A stretch of 64,000 bases of DNA from Pseudomonas sp. MF4836 (GCF_002018875.1 NZ_MVOL01000003.1:558001-622000); one strand, 5' to 3'; counted from the first letter of the stretch, positions 19,906 to 28,752 are shown. Program-made: numbers and translations. The notes: generated by a model from the sequence alone, not told the origin.

Positions 19906-20007
19906 ATGAAAATGGCAGCGAAGCGGCTCGCCAGCGAGCTGCATTTCGCCGCCGAGGAAATCATGACCATGAGGTTTTCCGACATGGTCTGGTGGCTCAC
20001 GGATTGA
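19906..20007 (+). CDS. GpE'-type extension of the tail chaperone (+1 frame)
   Basis: Open in the +1 frame relative to the chaperone gene. The segment MKMAAKRLASELHFAAEEIM..SDMVWWLTD has the pattern of P2-type gpE' (aromatic HF, Glu, then a Trp-rich end). It could be reached by a +1 slip at CTT TGA (giving about 138 residues in total) or started on its own at the ATGs at 19906/19912, where GAAGG forms a ribosome site for the second. It is too short for most gene finders. Confidence 0.7.
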   Translation: MKMAAKRLASELHFAAEEIMTMRFSDMVWWLTD

Positions 20008-20036
20008 GCCCGTCACCCAAGGAGCAGGAGAGGCAG

Positions 20037-22610
20037 ATGGCGAGCAAACTGGAATCAGGGCTGGTGGTGATTGGTACGGCCCTCAGTTCGACGTGGGACG
20101 CCGCCTTCAAGACGGTGGAAGACCGGATCAAGAAGCTGGAGGCACAGGGCAACAAGGCCGGGGTGCTGGAAAAGGCCATCGGCCAGACCCTGCGTCTGCA
20201 GGATGAATGGAAAAAGGCCCATGACACCGGCGCCGCTTCCGCCGCCGGACTGTTGCGCCGGTTGGAAGAGAGCCGTGATGGCCTGCGCCAGCAGGGTGTT
20301 CAGGTCCACAAACTGCGCCAGGAGTACCAGGCGCTGGGTAATGTGGCTCGGGGCTCGGCTTTGCAGGCCCGAGGGCTGCAGCAGATCGGCCAGGGCAAGG
20401 CCGACTTCAAGGCGGCTTATGGCTTGGCCAAGGACGGGATCGGCAAGCTGGCCATCCCGGTCAAGGTCAGTGCCGATTATCAGGCGCTGATCCGTGATAT
20501 CGCGATCAAGGCCGGTGTGGCCAATCAGCCTCAGGAAGCGCAACTGAGCCGCACCGTCATTCAGACGTCACGGGACACGGGGATGGCCCGCAACGAGGTG
20601 GCCGCTCTGGTGGGGCAGATGGCTGCCAGCGGCATGTCGCTGGACAAGGCCCAGGGCTATGCCGCGCTGGCGGCCAAGTTTGCGGTGGGCCAGGGCGCAG
20701 GTGTCGAAGATACTGCGAAGCTGATGCGAGCTCTGGAGCTGCAAGCCGGGATCAGCGATCCCAAGGTCATGGAGCAGGCCCTGGAGGCCATCGCCCAGCA
20801 GGGGCAGGCGGGCAATTTCGAAGCCGCCGACATGGCGCGCTTGTTGCCGACCCTGCTCAAGAGCGCGAAGGGGGAGGGGCTCACCGGTATGGATGCGGTG
20901 AGTCAACTGGGCTCGATGCTGCAGGTGCAGATGAACACCGCCGCAAGTCCCGATGAGGCCGCCGGCCAGTTGCAGAACTGGATAGGGAAAATCGGCTCCA
21001 GTGAGGCGGTCAAAGCCTACGAAGACGCCGGTATTGATTACCAGGCTTCGCTGAACACTGGTATCCAGAAGGGCATGTCGAGCCTGGAGGCGAGCTTTGC
21101 TTTGGCCATGCGCTACGTCAGGGCCATCGACCCGGCCAAGGCGGCGAAGATGGCCGAGGCCCAGGCGCAGATCAGCAAGGAAACGGACCCGGCGAAGGCC
21201 AAGGCCATGCTCGAGGCACTGGAAGAGTCTCTGCGCACCGGCGACCTGTTCACCGATATGCAGATCAAGGCGGCTTTGCTGGCTCAGACCCAGGGCCGGC
21301 AGCAGTACGAGCAAGTGAAGAAGGATTCGTTGAGTGCTTCGGGCGTTCTTGATAGGAACCTGGCCGAGCGTCGGCAAGCCTCCAAGCAGCTTTGGGCTGA
21401 AACCGCGCAGGCGGTCGACGATGGCATGCGTGCCGTGGGAGAGGCCCTGCGCCCGGCCACTGATCTGGCGGCCAAGGGCCTGACCCTGGTAGTCGGTAAG
21501 CTGACTCAATTGGCGGAGACGGCTCCATCCTTGGTGTTGGGAGTGACCGCCCTGGGCGCCGCCTATGTCGCGGTGAAAAAGCTGATGGCCGTCTACAGCA
21601 TGGGCAAGGGCCTGCTGAATGTTTTCCGAGGCGGGCTGAAGATTGATCCCAAGTTTGTACAGCGGGTATTTGTTACCAACGCACTGGGAATGGGGGCGGG
21701 CGATTACGACCTCGACGGCGGCCGGGACAAGAAGGGCAACAAGGGTCGAAAGCGCCCAGGTGGCGCGAAGGCCAAGCCCGGCAGGTTCAGTAGGATTTTC
21801 CAGACACTGAAAAGTGCATTCAGTCCAGCTCGTATAGGCAGCGTCGCCAATGGTGCGCTGGGCATGGGGCGCACGGCGCTGAACTGGGTAGGGTCAATGT
21901 TCAGGAAGATAAAACCACCCAAGCTGGGTGGCTCATTCTTTTCGGTGCTAGATGCCGGTATTCAGGTGGCAGATACCTACCAGAACGCCAAGACCCGCGA
22001 CGAGAAGGCTGAAGGTTATGGCGGCGCGGCGGGTGGGTTAGCAGGCGCTTTGGTCGGGGCCAAAATGGGGGCTGCTGCCGGGGCTGCCATTGGCTCTGTC
22101 ATACCAGGACTAGGCACCGCCTTTGGCGGCGCTGCAGGTGTCGTCATTGGCGGTGCTCTGGGTTACAGGGGCGGCGACGCCCTGGGCTCCTATGCAGGCA
22201 AGGCGATGTTCGGCTCCGACGAGTCGCTCAAGCAGATGCCCGCAGCCGGCCCGCTGATGATGCGCAACGCCGGGCAGAACATCCCGCCGGTCATGGGCGA
22301 CATCGCCAAATCCTTCCAGAAAGGCCAGACACCCCCGCTGATGGGGCAGGCGGCGCACTCGATGGCCAGTCCATCGTCGTCTAGCGCGGCGCTGGCCACG
22401 ATCACTGCGCCGGATTCATTCAAACCCCAGGTCCCCCCGGTCATCGAGCAGCAGTTCAGCTTCGCGCCCTACCTGTCGATCTCGGTCCAGGGTGATGTGC
22501 GCGACCCTGCGCAACTGGCTCGGGAGCTGGAACCGCACCTGCGCTGGCAGTTCGACGAGTTCAGCCGCCAGGCTGCCGCTCGCCAGCTGTTCGACGCGGC
22601 ATACGTTTAA
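20037..22610 (+). CDS. Tape-measure protein (cluster 1)
   Basis: 857 residues from the ATG at 20037 (ribosome site aaggagcagg). It is mostly alpha-helical, with a coiled-coil N-terminal part (EDRIKKLEAQGNKAGVLEKA), the phage_tape-measure core (RDIAIKAGVANQPQEAQLSR; EVAALVGQMAASGMSLDKAQ), a hydrophobic segment near residue 500 (APSLVLGVTALGAAYVAVKK) and a Gly/Ala-rich membrane-active stretch (LVGAKMGAAAGAAIGSVIPG) near 680. It sets tail length and may be ejected on contraction. At about 0.15 nm per residue it predicts a tail near 130 nm, longer than that predicted for cluster 2. Confidence 0.93.
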   Translation: MASKLESGLVVIGTALSSTWDAAFKTVEDRIKKLEAQGNKAGVLEKAIGQTLRLQDEWKKAHDTGAASAAGLLRRLEESRDGLRQQGVQVHKLRQEYQALGNVARGSALQARGLQQIGQGKADFKAAYGLAKDGIGKLAIPVKVSADYQALIRDIAIKAGVANQPQEAQLSRTVIQTSRDTGMARNEVAALVGQMAASGMSLDKAQGYAALAAKFAVGQGAGVEDTAKLMRALELQAGISDPKVMEQALEAIAQQGQAGNFEAADMARLLPTLLKSAKGEGLTGMDAVSQLGSMLQVQMNTAASPDEAAGQLQNWIGKIGSSEAVKAYEDAGIDYQASLNTGIQKGMSSLEASFALAMRYVRAIDPAKAAKMAEAQAQISKETDPAKAKAMLEALEESLRTGDLFTDMQIKAALLAQTQGRQQYEQVKKDSLSASGVLDRNLAERRQASKQLWAETAQAVDDGMRAVGEALRPATDLAAKGLTLVVGKLTQLAETAPSLVLGVTALGAAYVAVKKLMAVYSMGKGLLNVFRGGLKIDPKFVQRVFVTNALGMGAGDYDLDGGRDKKGNKGRKRPGGAKAKPGRFSRIFQTLKSAFSPARIGSVANGALGMGRTALNWVGSMFRKIKPPKLGGSFFSVLDAGIQVADTYQNAKTRDEKAEGYGGAAGGLAGALVGAKMGAAAGAAIGSVIPGLGTAFGGAAGVVIGGALGYRGGDALGSYAGKAMFGSDESLKQMPAAGPLMMRNAGQNIPPVMGDIAKSFQKGQTPPLMGQAAHSMASPSSSSAALATITAPDSFKPQVPPVIEQQFSFAPYLSISVQGDVRDPAQLARELEPHLRWQFDEFSRQAAARQLFDAAYV

Positions 22611-22619
22611 GGAGATCCC

Positions 22620-23465
22620 ATGGCTTACATGGAACAGCTGCAGTCGGGGCTTGGCTCCCTGGTGGCGGCAGCGGAGGCGGGGCGGCGCAGTGCAGATGAG
22701 ATGCTGGGGCCCATGAACGGTGCCATCAGCGATATCACCGGCGCCGCCCTGGAGTTGGAGAACCTGCCCTTTGTCGGGCCGGCCCTGGGCGCCAAGTTGC
22801 AGCGCACGATGCGTGGTATCAGCGCCGCGCAGTCGGTCGTCGGTGAAGTGGCGGCCAAGTACAGCCAGGCGGTGACGGTGGCGGGGCAGGTGCAGCAGCG
22901 TCTTGGCGCCTTGCAGGAGCAGGTGGCCAAGGCCGGCGTGGCGATCAACCGCATCGGCGGGCAGATCAGCCCCGCCCTGGGCAATATTTTCCCGACGGCC
23001 GCGTTTGCCGAACAGGCCACCCCGGCGGCCGAAGCGGTGAAGCCCTTCCCCCACCTGTTGATCCTGCAACCGCTGGGGGCCGGTGGGCAGCCTTACTACT
23101 TCAATGTCGACACCGCGGCCTTTGAGGAGCTGCGCCGACAGACCGGGTTCCGCTGGGCCGGCCAGGAGCGCCTGAGCCGCAGTGTCGCCCAGCAGGCGGT
23201 GGGCCAGGGTGAAGAGCGCATTTCCCTCAAGGGCGCGATCTTTCCGGGGTTCAAGGGGGGGCTGGGGCAGTTGCAAACCTTGCGCAGTATCGGCCGACGC
23301 TTGCAGCCGCTGAGCCTGACCACGGGCTACGGCGAAGTGCTGGGCACCTGGTGCCTGACCAGCATCGAGGAAGACCAGAGCCACCTGCTGGCCGGTGGTA
23401 TCCCCCGCAAACAAGGTTTTTCATTGGAGTTCGTAAGCTATGGCGACGACCTGCAGAACGTCTGA
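22620..23465 (+). CDS. Tail protein, P2 gpU / PA0626-like tail-tip ('ripcord') protein (cluster 1)
   Basis: 281 residues. The N-terminal half is Ala/Gln-rich and helical; the C-terminal half (FPHLLILQPLGAGGQPYYFN, TGFRWAGQERLSRSVAQQAV, GEERISLKGAIFPGFKGGLG) is the gpU domain. It follows the tape-measure gene as in P2 and R2 pyocin, where the homologue sits between tube tip and spike. It overlaps the gpX gene by 26 bases. Confidence 0.9.
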   Translation: MAYMEQLQSGLGSLVAAAEAGRRSADEMLGPMNGAISDITGAALELENLPFVGPALGAKLQRTMRGISAAQSVVGEVAAKYSQAVTVAGQVQQRLGALQEQVAKAGVAINRIGGQISPALGNIFPTAAFAEQATPAAEAVKPFPHLLILQPLGAGGQPYYFNVDTAAFEELRRQTGFRWAGQERLSRSVAQQAVGQGEERISLKGAIFPGFKGGLGQLQTLRSIGRRLQPLSLTTGYGEVLGTWCLTSIEEDQSHLLAGGIPRKQGFSLEFVSYGDDLQNV

Positions 23466-23646
23466 CGGGGACCTGCTCGATACCCTGTGTCAGCAGTACT
23501 ACGGCCACCTCAACGGCAGTGTCGAGGCCGTGCTGGATGCCAACCAGGGGCTGGCCGACGAACCCCAGCCGTTTCGCGCCGGGGTCTTGATCCGGCTGCC
23601 GCAACTGCCGGTTCGGGCCGAGGCCATGGTCCAGCTATGGGACTGA
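23440..23646 (+). CDS. Tail protein X, LysM-like (cluster 1)
   Basis: 68 residues from an ATG at 23440 inside the end of gpU. RTSDGDLLDTLCQQYYGHLN and FRAGVLIRLPQLP are the gpX signature, a small LysM-like fold that glues baseplate parts (PA0627). Extensive overlap with gpU suggests translational coupling. Confidence 0.92.
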   Translation: MATTCRTSDGDLLDTLCQQYYGHLNGSVEAVLDANQGLADEPQPFRAGVLIRLPQLPVRAEAMVQLWD

Positions 23647-23707
23647 TCCTCAACCCCTTCAACAAGCCCCGTCGAGTACAGGGTTTGCACTTTCTGGAGC
23701 ACGGATC

Positions 23708-24751
23708 ATGACGCCAAGGTTCCGCGTTGTTGCCGATGGCCGGGACATCACCGCGCAGATCAACGACCGCTTGCTGAGCCTGCGCACCACGGACAAGCCC
23801 GGCATGGAGTCGGACGAATTCGAGCTGCGCATCGATGACCGCGCCGGCGCCGTGGCGCTGCCCCGGCGAGGGGCGAGCATTGAAGTGTTCCTCGGTTACG
23901 CCGGCCAGGAACTGACCCGCCTGGGGCGCTACACCGTGGATGAGGTGGTGGTGAACGGACCGCCCGACACCCTCGAGATTCGCGGCAAGGCCAGTGACAT
24001 GCGCGGCAGCGGCAAAACCACCCGCAGTGGCAGTTGGGAGAACGTCTCGCTGCAACTGATTGTGCGTGACCTGGCGGCGCGCAACGGATGGATACCGATC
24101 TGCCCGCTCGCCATCAAGGTGCCGCGCATCGATCAGCTCAGTGAGTCCGATTTCAACTTCATCACCCGCCTGGCCAGGCAATACGACTGCACCGCCAAGG
24201 TGGCCGAAGGCAAGCTCCTGGTACTGCCCCGGCAAGCCGGGCAAAGCGCCAGCGGCAAGGCTCTGGGCGTTGTCACCCTTACCCGTGGTGATGTCAGCCG
24301 CTATCAGTTCCGGCTGAGTGATGGCAGTACCCACAAGGCGGTGCAGACCCGGCACCAGGACAAAAAGAGTGGAGCGCTCAAAGTCATCGACCTGGGTAAT
24401 GAGCATGCAGCGCCAGGCGTGCCGACGGTGAATACCGATCGACATCTGTATCCGAACCAACAGGCCGCCGAGCAGGCTGCCAAAGCGCGTTTGGCGGCCT
24501 TCAACCGCAGCACTGCCAGTTTGCGCCTGGATATGCCCGGGCGTACCGATCTGTTTGCCGAGCGAATCATCAGTGCCCAGGGCTTCAAGGTCGGACTCGA
24601 TGGCAACTACCTGGTGGATTCGGTCGAGCAGTTGTTCACCCAATCTGGCTGGAGTACCACGGTTGAGTGCAATGGCGGCAAGCAAGGCAAGGCCAAGGCT
24701 GCGGGCAAGAAAAAGCCAGCAGCCCGGCCACTTAAGGTGGTGCAGCTTTAA
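23708..24751 (+). CDS. Baseplate hub, phage P2 gpD-like (cluster 1)
   Basis: 347 residues from the ATG at 23708, starting TPRFRVVADGRDITAQINDR. VDEVVVNGPPDTLEIRGKAS and FITRLARQYDCTAKVAEGKL are typical of the gpD/gp27 hub family (PA0628). A lysine-rich tail ends the protein. It is the last gene of the P2-like tail; unlike R2 pyocin, no lysis genes follow here, because the lysis cassette sits after cluster 2. Confidence 0.93.
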   Translation: MTPRFRVVADGRDITAQINDRLLSLRTTDKPGMESDEFELRIDDRAGAVALPRRGASIEVFLGYAGQELTRLGRYTVDEVVVNGPPDTLEIRGKASDMRGSGKTTRSGSWENVSLQLIVRDLAARNGWIPICPLAIKVPRIDQLSESDFNFITRLARQYDCTAKVAEGKLLVLPRQAGQSASGKALGVVTLTRGDVSRYQFRLSDGSTHKAVQTRHQDKKSGALKVIDLGNEHAAPGVPTVNTDRHLYPNQQAAEQAAKARLAAFNRSTASLRLDMPGRTDLFAERIISAQGFKVGLDGNYLVDSVEQLFTQSGWSTTVECNGGKQGKAKAAGKKKPAARPLKVVQL

Positions 24752-24855
24752 GTCATTGCGCCCAACTTTGGCGTGCTTGGGCTGGACTGAGTTTTATCTG
24801 CGGTTGGATCGCTATTGGGATCCATGAGCACTAATAGTCAGTGATGAAGCGTTAG

Positions 24856-24875
24856 GAGCGATTGATTGATCGCTC
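24856..24875 (+). repeat. Inverted repeat between cluster 1 and the secreted-protein gene
   Basis: GAGCGAT-TGATTG-ATCGCTC, 7 bp perfect arms, without a T-run. It lies in the 208-base gap 24752-24959, which otherwise shows no gene. It may be an operator or an RNA hairpin. Confidence 0.45.
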
Positions 24876-24959
24876 GTTGTAAGGAGTTGCGGCAGTTTTT
24901 CTGCGCAAGCCGCTTTGAAAATGAGCACGTAAGCTCGCAAAAACACTATCGGAGATAGT

Positions 24960-25598
24960 ATGAAAAAGATTAAAGCTGTATTGCTCTTGAGTCTGTTTTC
25001 GTTGATGGGTACATCCCTGAATACCTGGGCGGATGCGATGTCTTGGAACTTGGCGCGGGATGTTGTCTTTATCAAGAGTAATCCTGCGCCAAACTCGCCC
25101 TGGGCATTTATGCAGAACGCGTCGGGGACGAATAATCCTGAAAATTATACGTTGCTACCTTTCTTCAAGGCGGATGACTGTAATGGAAACCCTGTTACAT
25201 GCTGGCAGGATCCGGCTTCAAGGGCTCATGTGTCAGTCCATTTCAAGCCTTATACGTTTACAGGAAACGGCACCTTTTCTCTCACGCCGGGGAGCGTTGC
25301 TTTTCACCCTGGCGAGAATAGCCAGACCATCATCCGCTGGAGCAGCCCAATCGTTGGAGAAGTTAATGTTTTGGGGCGTGTCAACCATGTCCATGACACC
25401 TGTGGTGATGGTGTCGCCTGGTCACTGAATGTGGATGGCACCGTTATTCAATCCGGCAGTTTGGCCAGAGGTAAAGGCACTGTCTTTTCGGCAACTAAAG
25501 TGCCCGTCACCAAATCGTCCGCCCTCTATTTTGTCCTTGATAAGAACGCTAATTTTTCATGCGATACCAGCACTATCGATATGTTGATCACCAATTAA
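24960..25598 (+). CDS. Secreted beta-sandwich-like protein of unknown function between the two tail clusters
   Basis: 212 residues. A Sec signal peptide (KKIKAVLLLSLFSLMGTSL, cleavage probably after NTWA near residue 23) is followed by an all-beta pattern: WNLARDVVFIKSNPAPNSPW, PGSVAFHPGENSQTIIRWSS, CGDGVAWSLNVDGTVIQSGS, and a final FSCDTSTIDMLITN. I recall this arrangement from extracellular carbohydrate-binding-like domains (NPNGxW...hPG...RW..P.aG...D...), but it is not a confident family match. Four cysteines could form two disulfides. Base composition is lower in G+C than the tail genes (23 of 60 bases in 25141-25200). It has its own ribosome site (cggaga). No catalytic motif is evident. 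Confidence 0.75.
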   Translation: MKKIKAVLLLSLFSLMGTSLNTWADAMSWNLARDVVFIKSNPAPNSPWAFMQNASGTNNPENYTLLPFFKADDCNGNPVTCWQDPASRAHVSVHFKPYTFTGNGTFSLTPGSVAFHPGENSQTIIRWSSPIVGEVNVLGRVNHVHDTCGDGVAWSLNVDGTVIQSGSLARGKGTVFSATKVPVTKSSALYFVLDKNANFSCDTSTIDMLITN

Positions 25599-25745
25599 TC
25601 GACACAACGTTTCGGTTCACCCGAATACAGTTCATACCAAGTGAGTGAGAACAAAATAAAGCCCAGCGGAGTGGCAACTAAGGGGCGATAACCTCGACCC
25701 CAGCCTGCAAGGATGCGGGCCTCCGATGATTCGGACTCTTCTTTA

Positions 25746-25770
25746 AGCCCGCCCCCCAGCGGGCTTTTTA
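25746..25770 (+). terminator. Terminator-like hairpin upstream of cluster 2
   Basis: AGCCCGC-CCCCCA-GCGGGCT followed by TTTTA, 16 bases before the first cluster 2 gene. The preceding 25599-25745 has no gene and no promoter that I can defend. Confidence 0.75.
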
Positions 25771-25785
25771 TTGCCCGGTGACCCC

Positions 25786-26370
25786 ATGAAAATCACCCCC
25801 ATCTCCACCCAGCTCCGCACTCACTGCCCCAACCTCACCAACCGCATCGCTGTCGGCATCGACCTGCCTTTCCTGGAGACCGATCCCTCGCTGCAGCTCC
25901 CTGCGGCGTATATCGCGCCCCTGGCCGATGTGGCGAGTCGCAGTGCGGCGCAGAACGCTAGCCGTCAAACCATCCGCGATCGCTTCGAAGTGCTGCTGGT
26001 GCTTGACGCCACCGACGCTACAAAAGCGCTGGATCTGATGCACGACCTGCGCGCCGAAGTCTGGCGGGCCCTGGTCGGTTTCAAACCCGGCCTCGACTAC
26101 AACCCCATCGAATACGACGGCGGCGAGCTGGTGTCGCTCAGTGCCACCCGCTTGCTCTACCGCCTGCACTTTTTCGCTGAGTTCCAGCTGGGTCGCAACC
26201 TGCCCAGCCAGCCGGCGGAAACCTGGCATGAACGTGAACTCGACGGCTTGCCGTCTTTTACCGGGGTCACGGTGCGGGTCGATGCCATCGATCCGGCCGA
26301 CCCCAATCTGCAACGTCCGGGGCCCGACGGGCGTCTGGAGCTGACTTTTTCAGGAGACGTAACCCCATGA
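25786..26370 (+). CDS. Mu gp37-like tail protein (cluster 2)
   Basis: 194 residues from the ATG at 25786. It is the first gene of a run that follows the phage Mu tail operon order (gp37, gp38, L, M, gp41, gp42, N, P, gp45-gp48, fibre). The segments FEVLLVLDATDATKALDLMH, VGFKPGLDYNPIEYDGGELV and LLYRLHFFAEFQ fit the tail terminator-like Gp37/DUF1834 group. It probably caps the tube end. It overlaps the next gene by 4 bases. Confidence 0.85.
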   Translation: MKITPISTQLRTHCPNLTNRIAVGIDLPFLETDPSLQLPAAYIAPLADVASRSAAQNASRQTIRDRFEVLLVLDATDATKALDLMHDLRAEVWRALVGFKPGLDYNPIEYDGGELVSLSATRLLYRLHFFAEFQLGRNLPSQPAETWHERELDGLPSFTGVTVRVDAIDPADPNLQRPGPDGRLELTFSGDVTP

Positions 26371-26549
26371 CTAAACGCATCACTGTGCTGCCGGCCGCTG
26401 GCCGCGCGGTGCCGGACCCGGAAGCGGGCGATCTGTTGCCTGTCACCGGCCGTGAAGTACCGGACAACGCCTGGTGGCGTCGACGTCTGGCCGATGGCGA
26501 TATCACCAGCAAAGCCGTGAAAGCGGCGAAATCACAAGGAGCCAAATAA
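26367..26549 (+). CDS. DUF2635 small protein, Mu gp38-like (cluster 2)
   Basis: 60 residues. TVLPAAGRAVPDPEAGDLLP followed by GREVPDNAWWRRRLADGDI is the DUF2635 pattern found just before Mu-like sheath genes. The function in Mu is not defined. Its stop codon shares one base with the sheath ATG. Confidence 0.9.
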   Translation: MTKRITVLPAAGRAVPDPEAGDLLPVTGREVPDNAWWRRRLADGDITSKAVKAAKSQGAK

Positions 26550-28045
26550 TGGCGATCGGTTTCAGCAATATCCCTGCGGACATTCGTGTACCGCTGTTCT
26601 ACGCCGAGATGGACAATTCGGCAGCCAATAGTGCTTCGTCGTCCATGCGCCGCCTGATCGTGGCCCAGGTCAACGACAACGCCACCAGCACCGAAGTCGG
26701 CAGCCTGGTGCTGGTATCCAGTGTGGCCCTGGCGAAAAGCATCGGCGGCACTGGTTCGATGCTCGCCGCCATGTACGAAACCTGGCGCAAGACCGACCCG
26801 GTCGGCGAGATCTGGTGCCTGCCGCTGCACAGCACCGAGGGCAGCATGGCCAAGGCCGAGCTGAAGCTCACCGGCGCGGCGACCCAGAGCGGCTTGCTCA
26901 ATCTGTATGTCGGCGGTGTGCGGGTGCAGGCCTCGATCGTCACCGGCGCCACGGCCACTCAGGCCGCCGCGGCGCTGGCGCTGAAGATCAACGCCGCGGT
27001 CGATCTGCCGGTCACGGCGGCTGCCGTTGATGGCACCGTCACCCTGAGCGCGAAGTGGACCGGCGACACGGGCAATGACATCAGCCTGCAACTCAATCGC
27101 CTGGGCAAGAGCAATGGCGAGGAAACCCCGGCCGGCCTGTCGCTGACCCTTGGCAAGATGGCCGGCGGCACCGGTGTGCCGGATCAGGTCGCGGCATTGG
27201 CGGCGTTGGGCGACGAGCCTTTCGAATTTATCTGCATGCCCTGGACCGACACCTCGACCCTCAACGCCTGGCAAGCGGTCATGGATGACAGCACCGGTCG
27301 CTGGTCCTGGGCCAAGCAACTGTTCGGCCATGTCTACAGCGCCAAGCGCGGCACCGTCGGCACGCTGGTAGCAGCGGGCCAGGCGCGTAATGACCAGCAC
27401 ATGACCATCCAGGCCCTGGAAGCCGGTGTGCCGCAACCGGTGTGGGTGCAAGCCGCCGCCCTGGCTGCGCGGACCTCGGTGTTTATCTCTGCCGACGCCA
27501 GCCGTCCGACTCAAAGTGGCAGCCTGCCGGGTGTCGATCCGGCACCGGCCAGCGAGCGTTTCACCCTGACCGAGCGTCAGTCGCTGCTCAACTACGGCAT
27601 CGCCACCGCCTATTACGAAGGCGGTTACGTGCGGATCCAGCGTTCGATCACCACCTACCAGAAAAACGCCTACGGCCAGGCCGACAACTCCTACCTGGAC
27701 AGCGAAACCATGCACCAGTCGGCGTTTATCGTGCGTCGCCTGCAAAGCGTGATCACCAGCAAATATGGGCGACACAAGCTGGCTTCCGATGGCACCCGCT
27801 TTGGCGCCGGGCAACCGATCGTGACCCCGAGCACCATCCGCGGCGAATTGATTGCCCAGTACGCCAAGCTGGAAATGGAAGGCCACGTGGAGAACGCCGA
27901 GCTGTTCGCCGAGCACCTGATCGTCGAGCGCGACGTGCAGGACCCGAGCCGGGTCAACGTGCTGTTCCCGCCGGACTACATCAATGGCCTGCGGGTGTTC
28001 GCGCTGCTCAACCAGTTCCGCCTGCAGTACGACGCGGCGGCCTGA
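26549..28045 (+). CDS. Contractile tail sheath, Mu gpL type (cluster 2)
   Basis: 498 residues from the ATG at 26549, close to Mu gpL in length and unlike the 388-residue P2-type sheath of cluster 1. GFSNIPADIRVPLFYAEMDN is the classical N-terminus; EFICMPWTDTSTLNAWQAVM, RWSWAKQLFGHVYSAKRGT and the C-terminal RVNVLFPPDYINGLRVFALL are Mu-sheath hallmarks. A hairpin with a T-run follows before the tube gene. Confidence 0.95.
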   Translation: MAIGFSNIPADIRVPLFYAEMDNSAANSASSSMRRLIVAQVNDNATSTEVGSLVLVSSVALAKSIGGTGSMLAAMYETWRKTDPVGEIWCLPLHSTEGSMAKAELKLTGAATQSGLLNLYVGGVRVQASIVTGATATQAAAALALKINAAVDLPVTAAAVDGTVTLSAKWTGDTGNDISLQLNRLGKSNGEETPAGLSLTLGKMAGGTGVPDQVAALAALGDEPFEFICMPWTDTSTLNAWQAVMDDSTGRWSWAKQLFGHVYSAKRGTVGTLVAAGQARNDQHMTIQALEAGVPQPVWVQAAALAARTSVFISADASRPTQSGSLPGVDPAPASERFTLTERQSLLNYGIATAYYEGGYVRIQRSITTYQKNAYGQADNSYLDSETMHQSAFIVRRLQSVITSKYGRHKLASDGTRFGAGQPIVTPSTIRGELIAQYAKLEMEGHVENAELFAEHLIVERDVQDPSRVNVLFPPDYINGLRVFALLNQFRLQYDAAA

Positions 28046-28072
28046 ATCGGGCCTGTTGCATAGCGTTTTTTC

Positions 28073-28099
28073 AGCCCGCCTCGAGCGGGCTTATTTTTT
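28073..28099 (+). terminator. Terminator-like hairpin between sheath and tube genes
   Basis: AGCCCGC-CTCGA-GCGGGCT then TATTTTTT, 13 bases before the tube start. It may lower or separate tube mRNA from upstream mRNA. Confidence 0.75.
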
Positions 28100-28111
28100 C
28101 GGAGAAATATC

Positions 28112-28459
28112 ATGGGTCAACTGATTGCAGGCACCTGCTACGTCAAAGTGGACGGCGCGCAACTGACCATCAACGGCGGCTGCGAAGCACCGCTGATGGC
28201 CGTCAAGCGGGAAACCGTGGTCCCGGGTTTCTACAAGGAAACCGACCTCACCCCGTCGTTCAAAGTCACCGCGCTGCACACCCCGGACTTCCCGCTCAAG
28301 CAGCTGATTGCCGGTTCCGACATGACCGTCACCTGCGAGTTCGCCAACGGCAAGGTCTACGTGCTGGCCGGTGCCTACCTGGTGGACGAACCGGTGGCCA
28401 AGGGCGATGACGCCACCATCGAGCTGAGCTTTGAAGGGCAGAAGGGGACCTGGCAATGA
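28112..28459 (+). CDS. Tail tube protein, Mu gpM type (cluster 2)
   Basis: 115 residues, the usual size of Mu-like tube protein. GTCYVKVDGAQLTINGGCEA, VVPGFYKETDLTPSF and the end ATIELSFEGQKG are typical. It is much shorter than the P2-type tube of cluster 1, so the two tubes are unlikely to co-assemble. The stop overlaps the chaperone ATG by 4 bases. Confidence 0.94.
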   Translation: MGQLIAGTCYVKVDGAQLTINGGCEAPLMAVKRETVVPGFYKETDLTPSFKVTALHTPDFPLKQLIAGSDMTVTCEFANGKVYVLAGAYLVDEPVAKGDDATIELSFEGQKGTWQ

Positions 28460-28752
28460 GCAGCCTGGTGAAGCTGCAAGTGCCGATCGAAGCTCACGGC
28501 GAGCCGTTGCTGGAACTCACCCTGCGCCGGCCGACGGTGCAGGAAGTGCGCACGATCAAGGCGCTGCCGTACAAGATCGACAAGGGCGAGGAAGTCAGCC
28601 TGGACATGGACGTCGCGGCCAAATACATCGCGGTCTGCGCCGGCATTCCGCCGTCCTCGGTCAACCAACTGGACCTGGCCGACCTCAATGCCTTGAGCTG
28701 GGCGGTGGCGAGTTTTTTCATGAGTGCGGCATCGCAGCCATCGCCGACCTGA
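28456..28752 (+). CDS. Tail assembly chaperone, gp41-like short form (cluster 2)
   Basis: 98 residues in the zero frame. LTLRRPTVQEVRTIKALPYK and AAKYIAVCAGIPPSSVNQLD fit the E/gp41 tail assembly chaperone family. A slippery heptamer near the end of the frame allows a longer product (see next entry). It lies between tube and tape-measure genes as expected. Confidence 0.92.
   Translation: MSSLVKLQVPIEAHGEPLLELTLRRPTVQEVRTIKALPYKIDKGEEVSLDMDVAAKYIAVCAGIPPSSVNQLDLADLNALSWAVASFFMSAASQPSPT

Noticed and set aside
24752..24959. Attachment site or insertion-sequence end near the secreted-protein gene
   Set aside because: Only a 7-bp inverted repeat is present; there is no transposase, target-site duplication or tRNA gene nearby.
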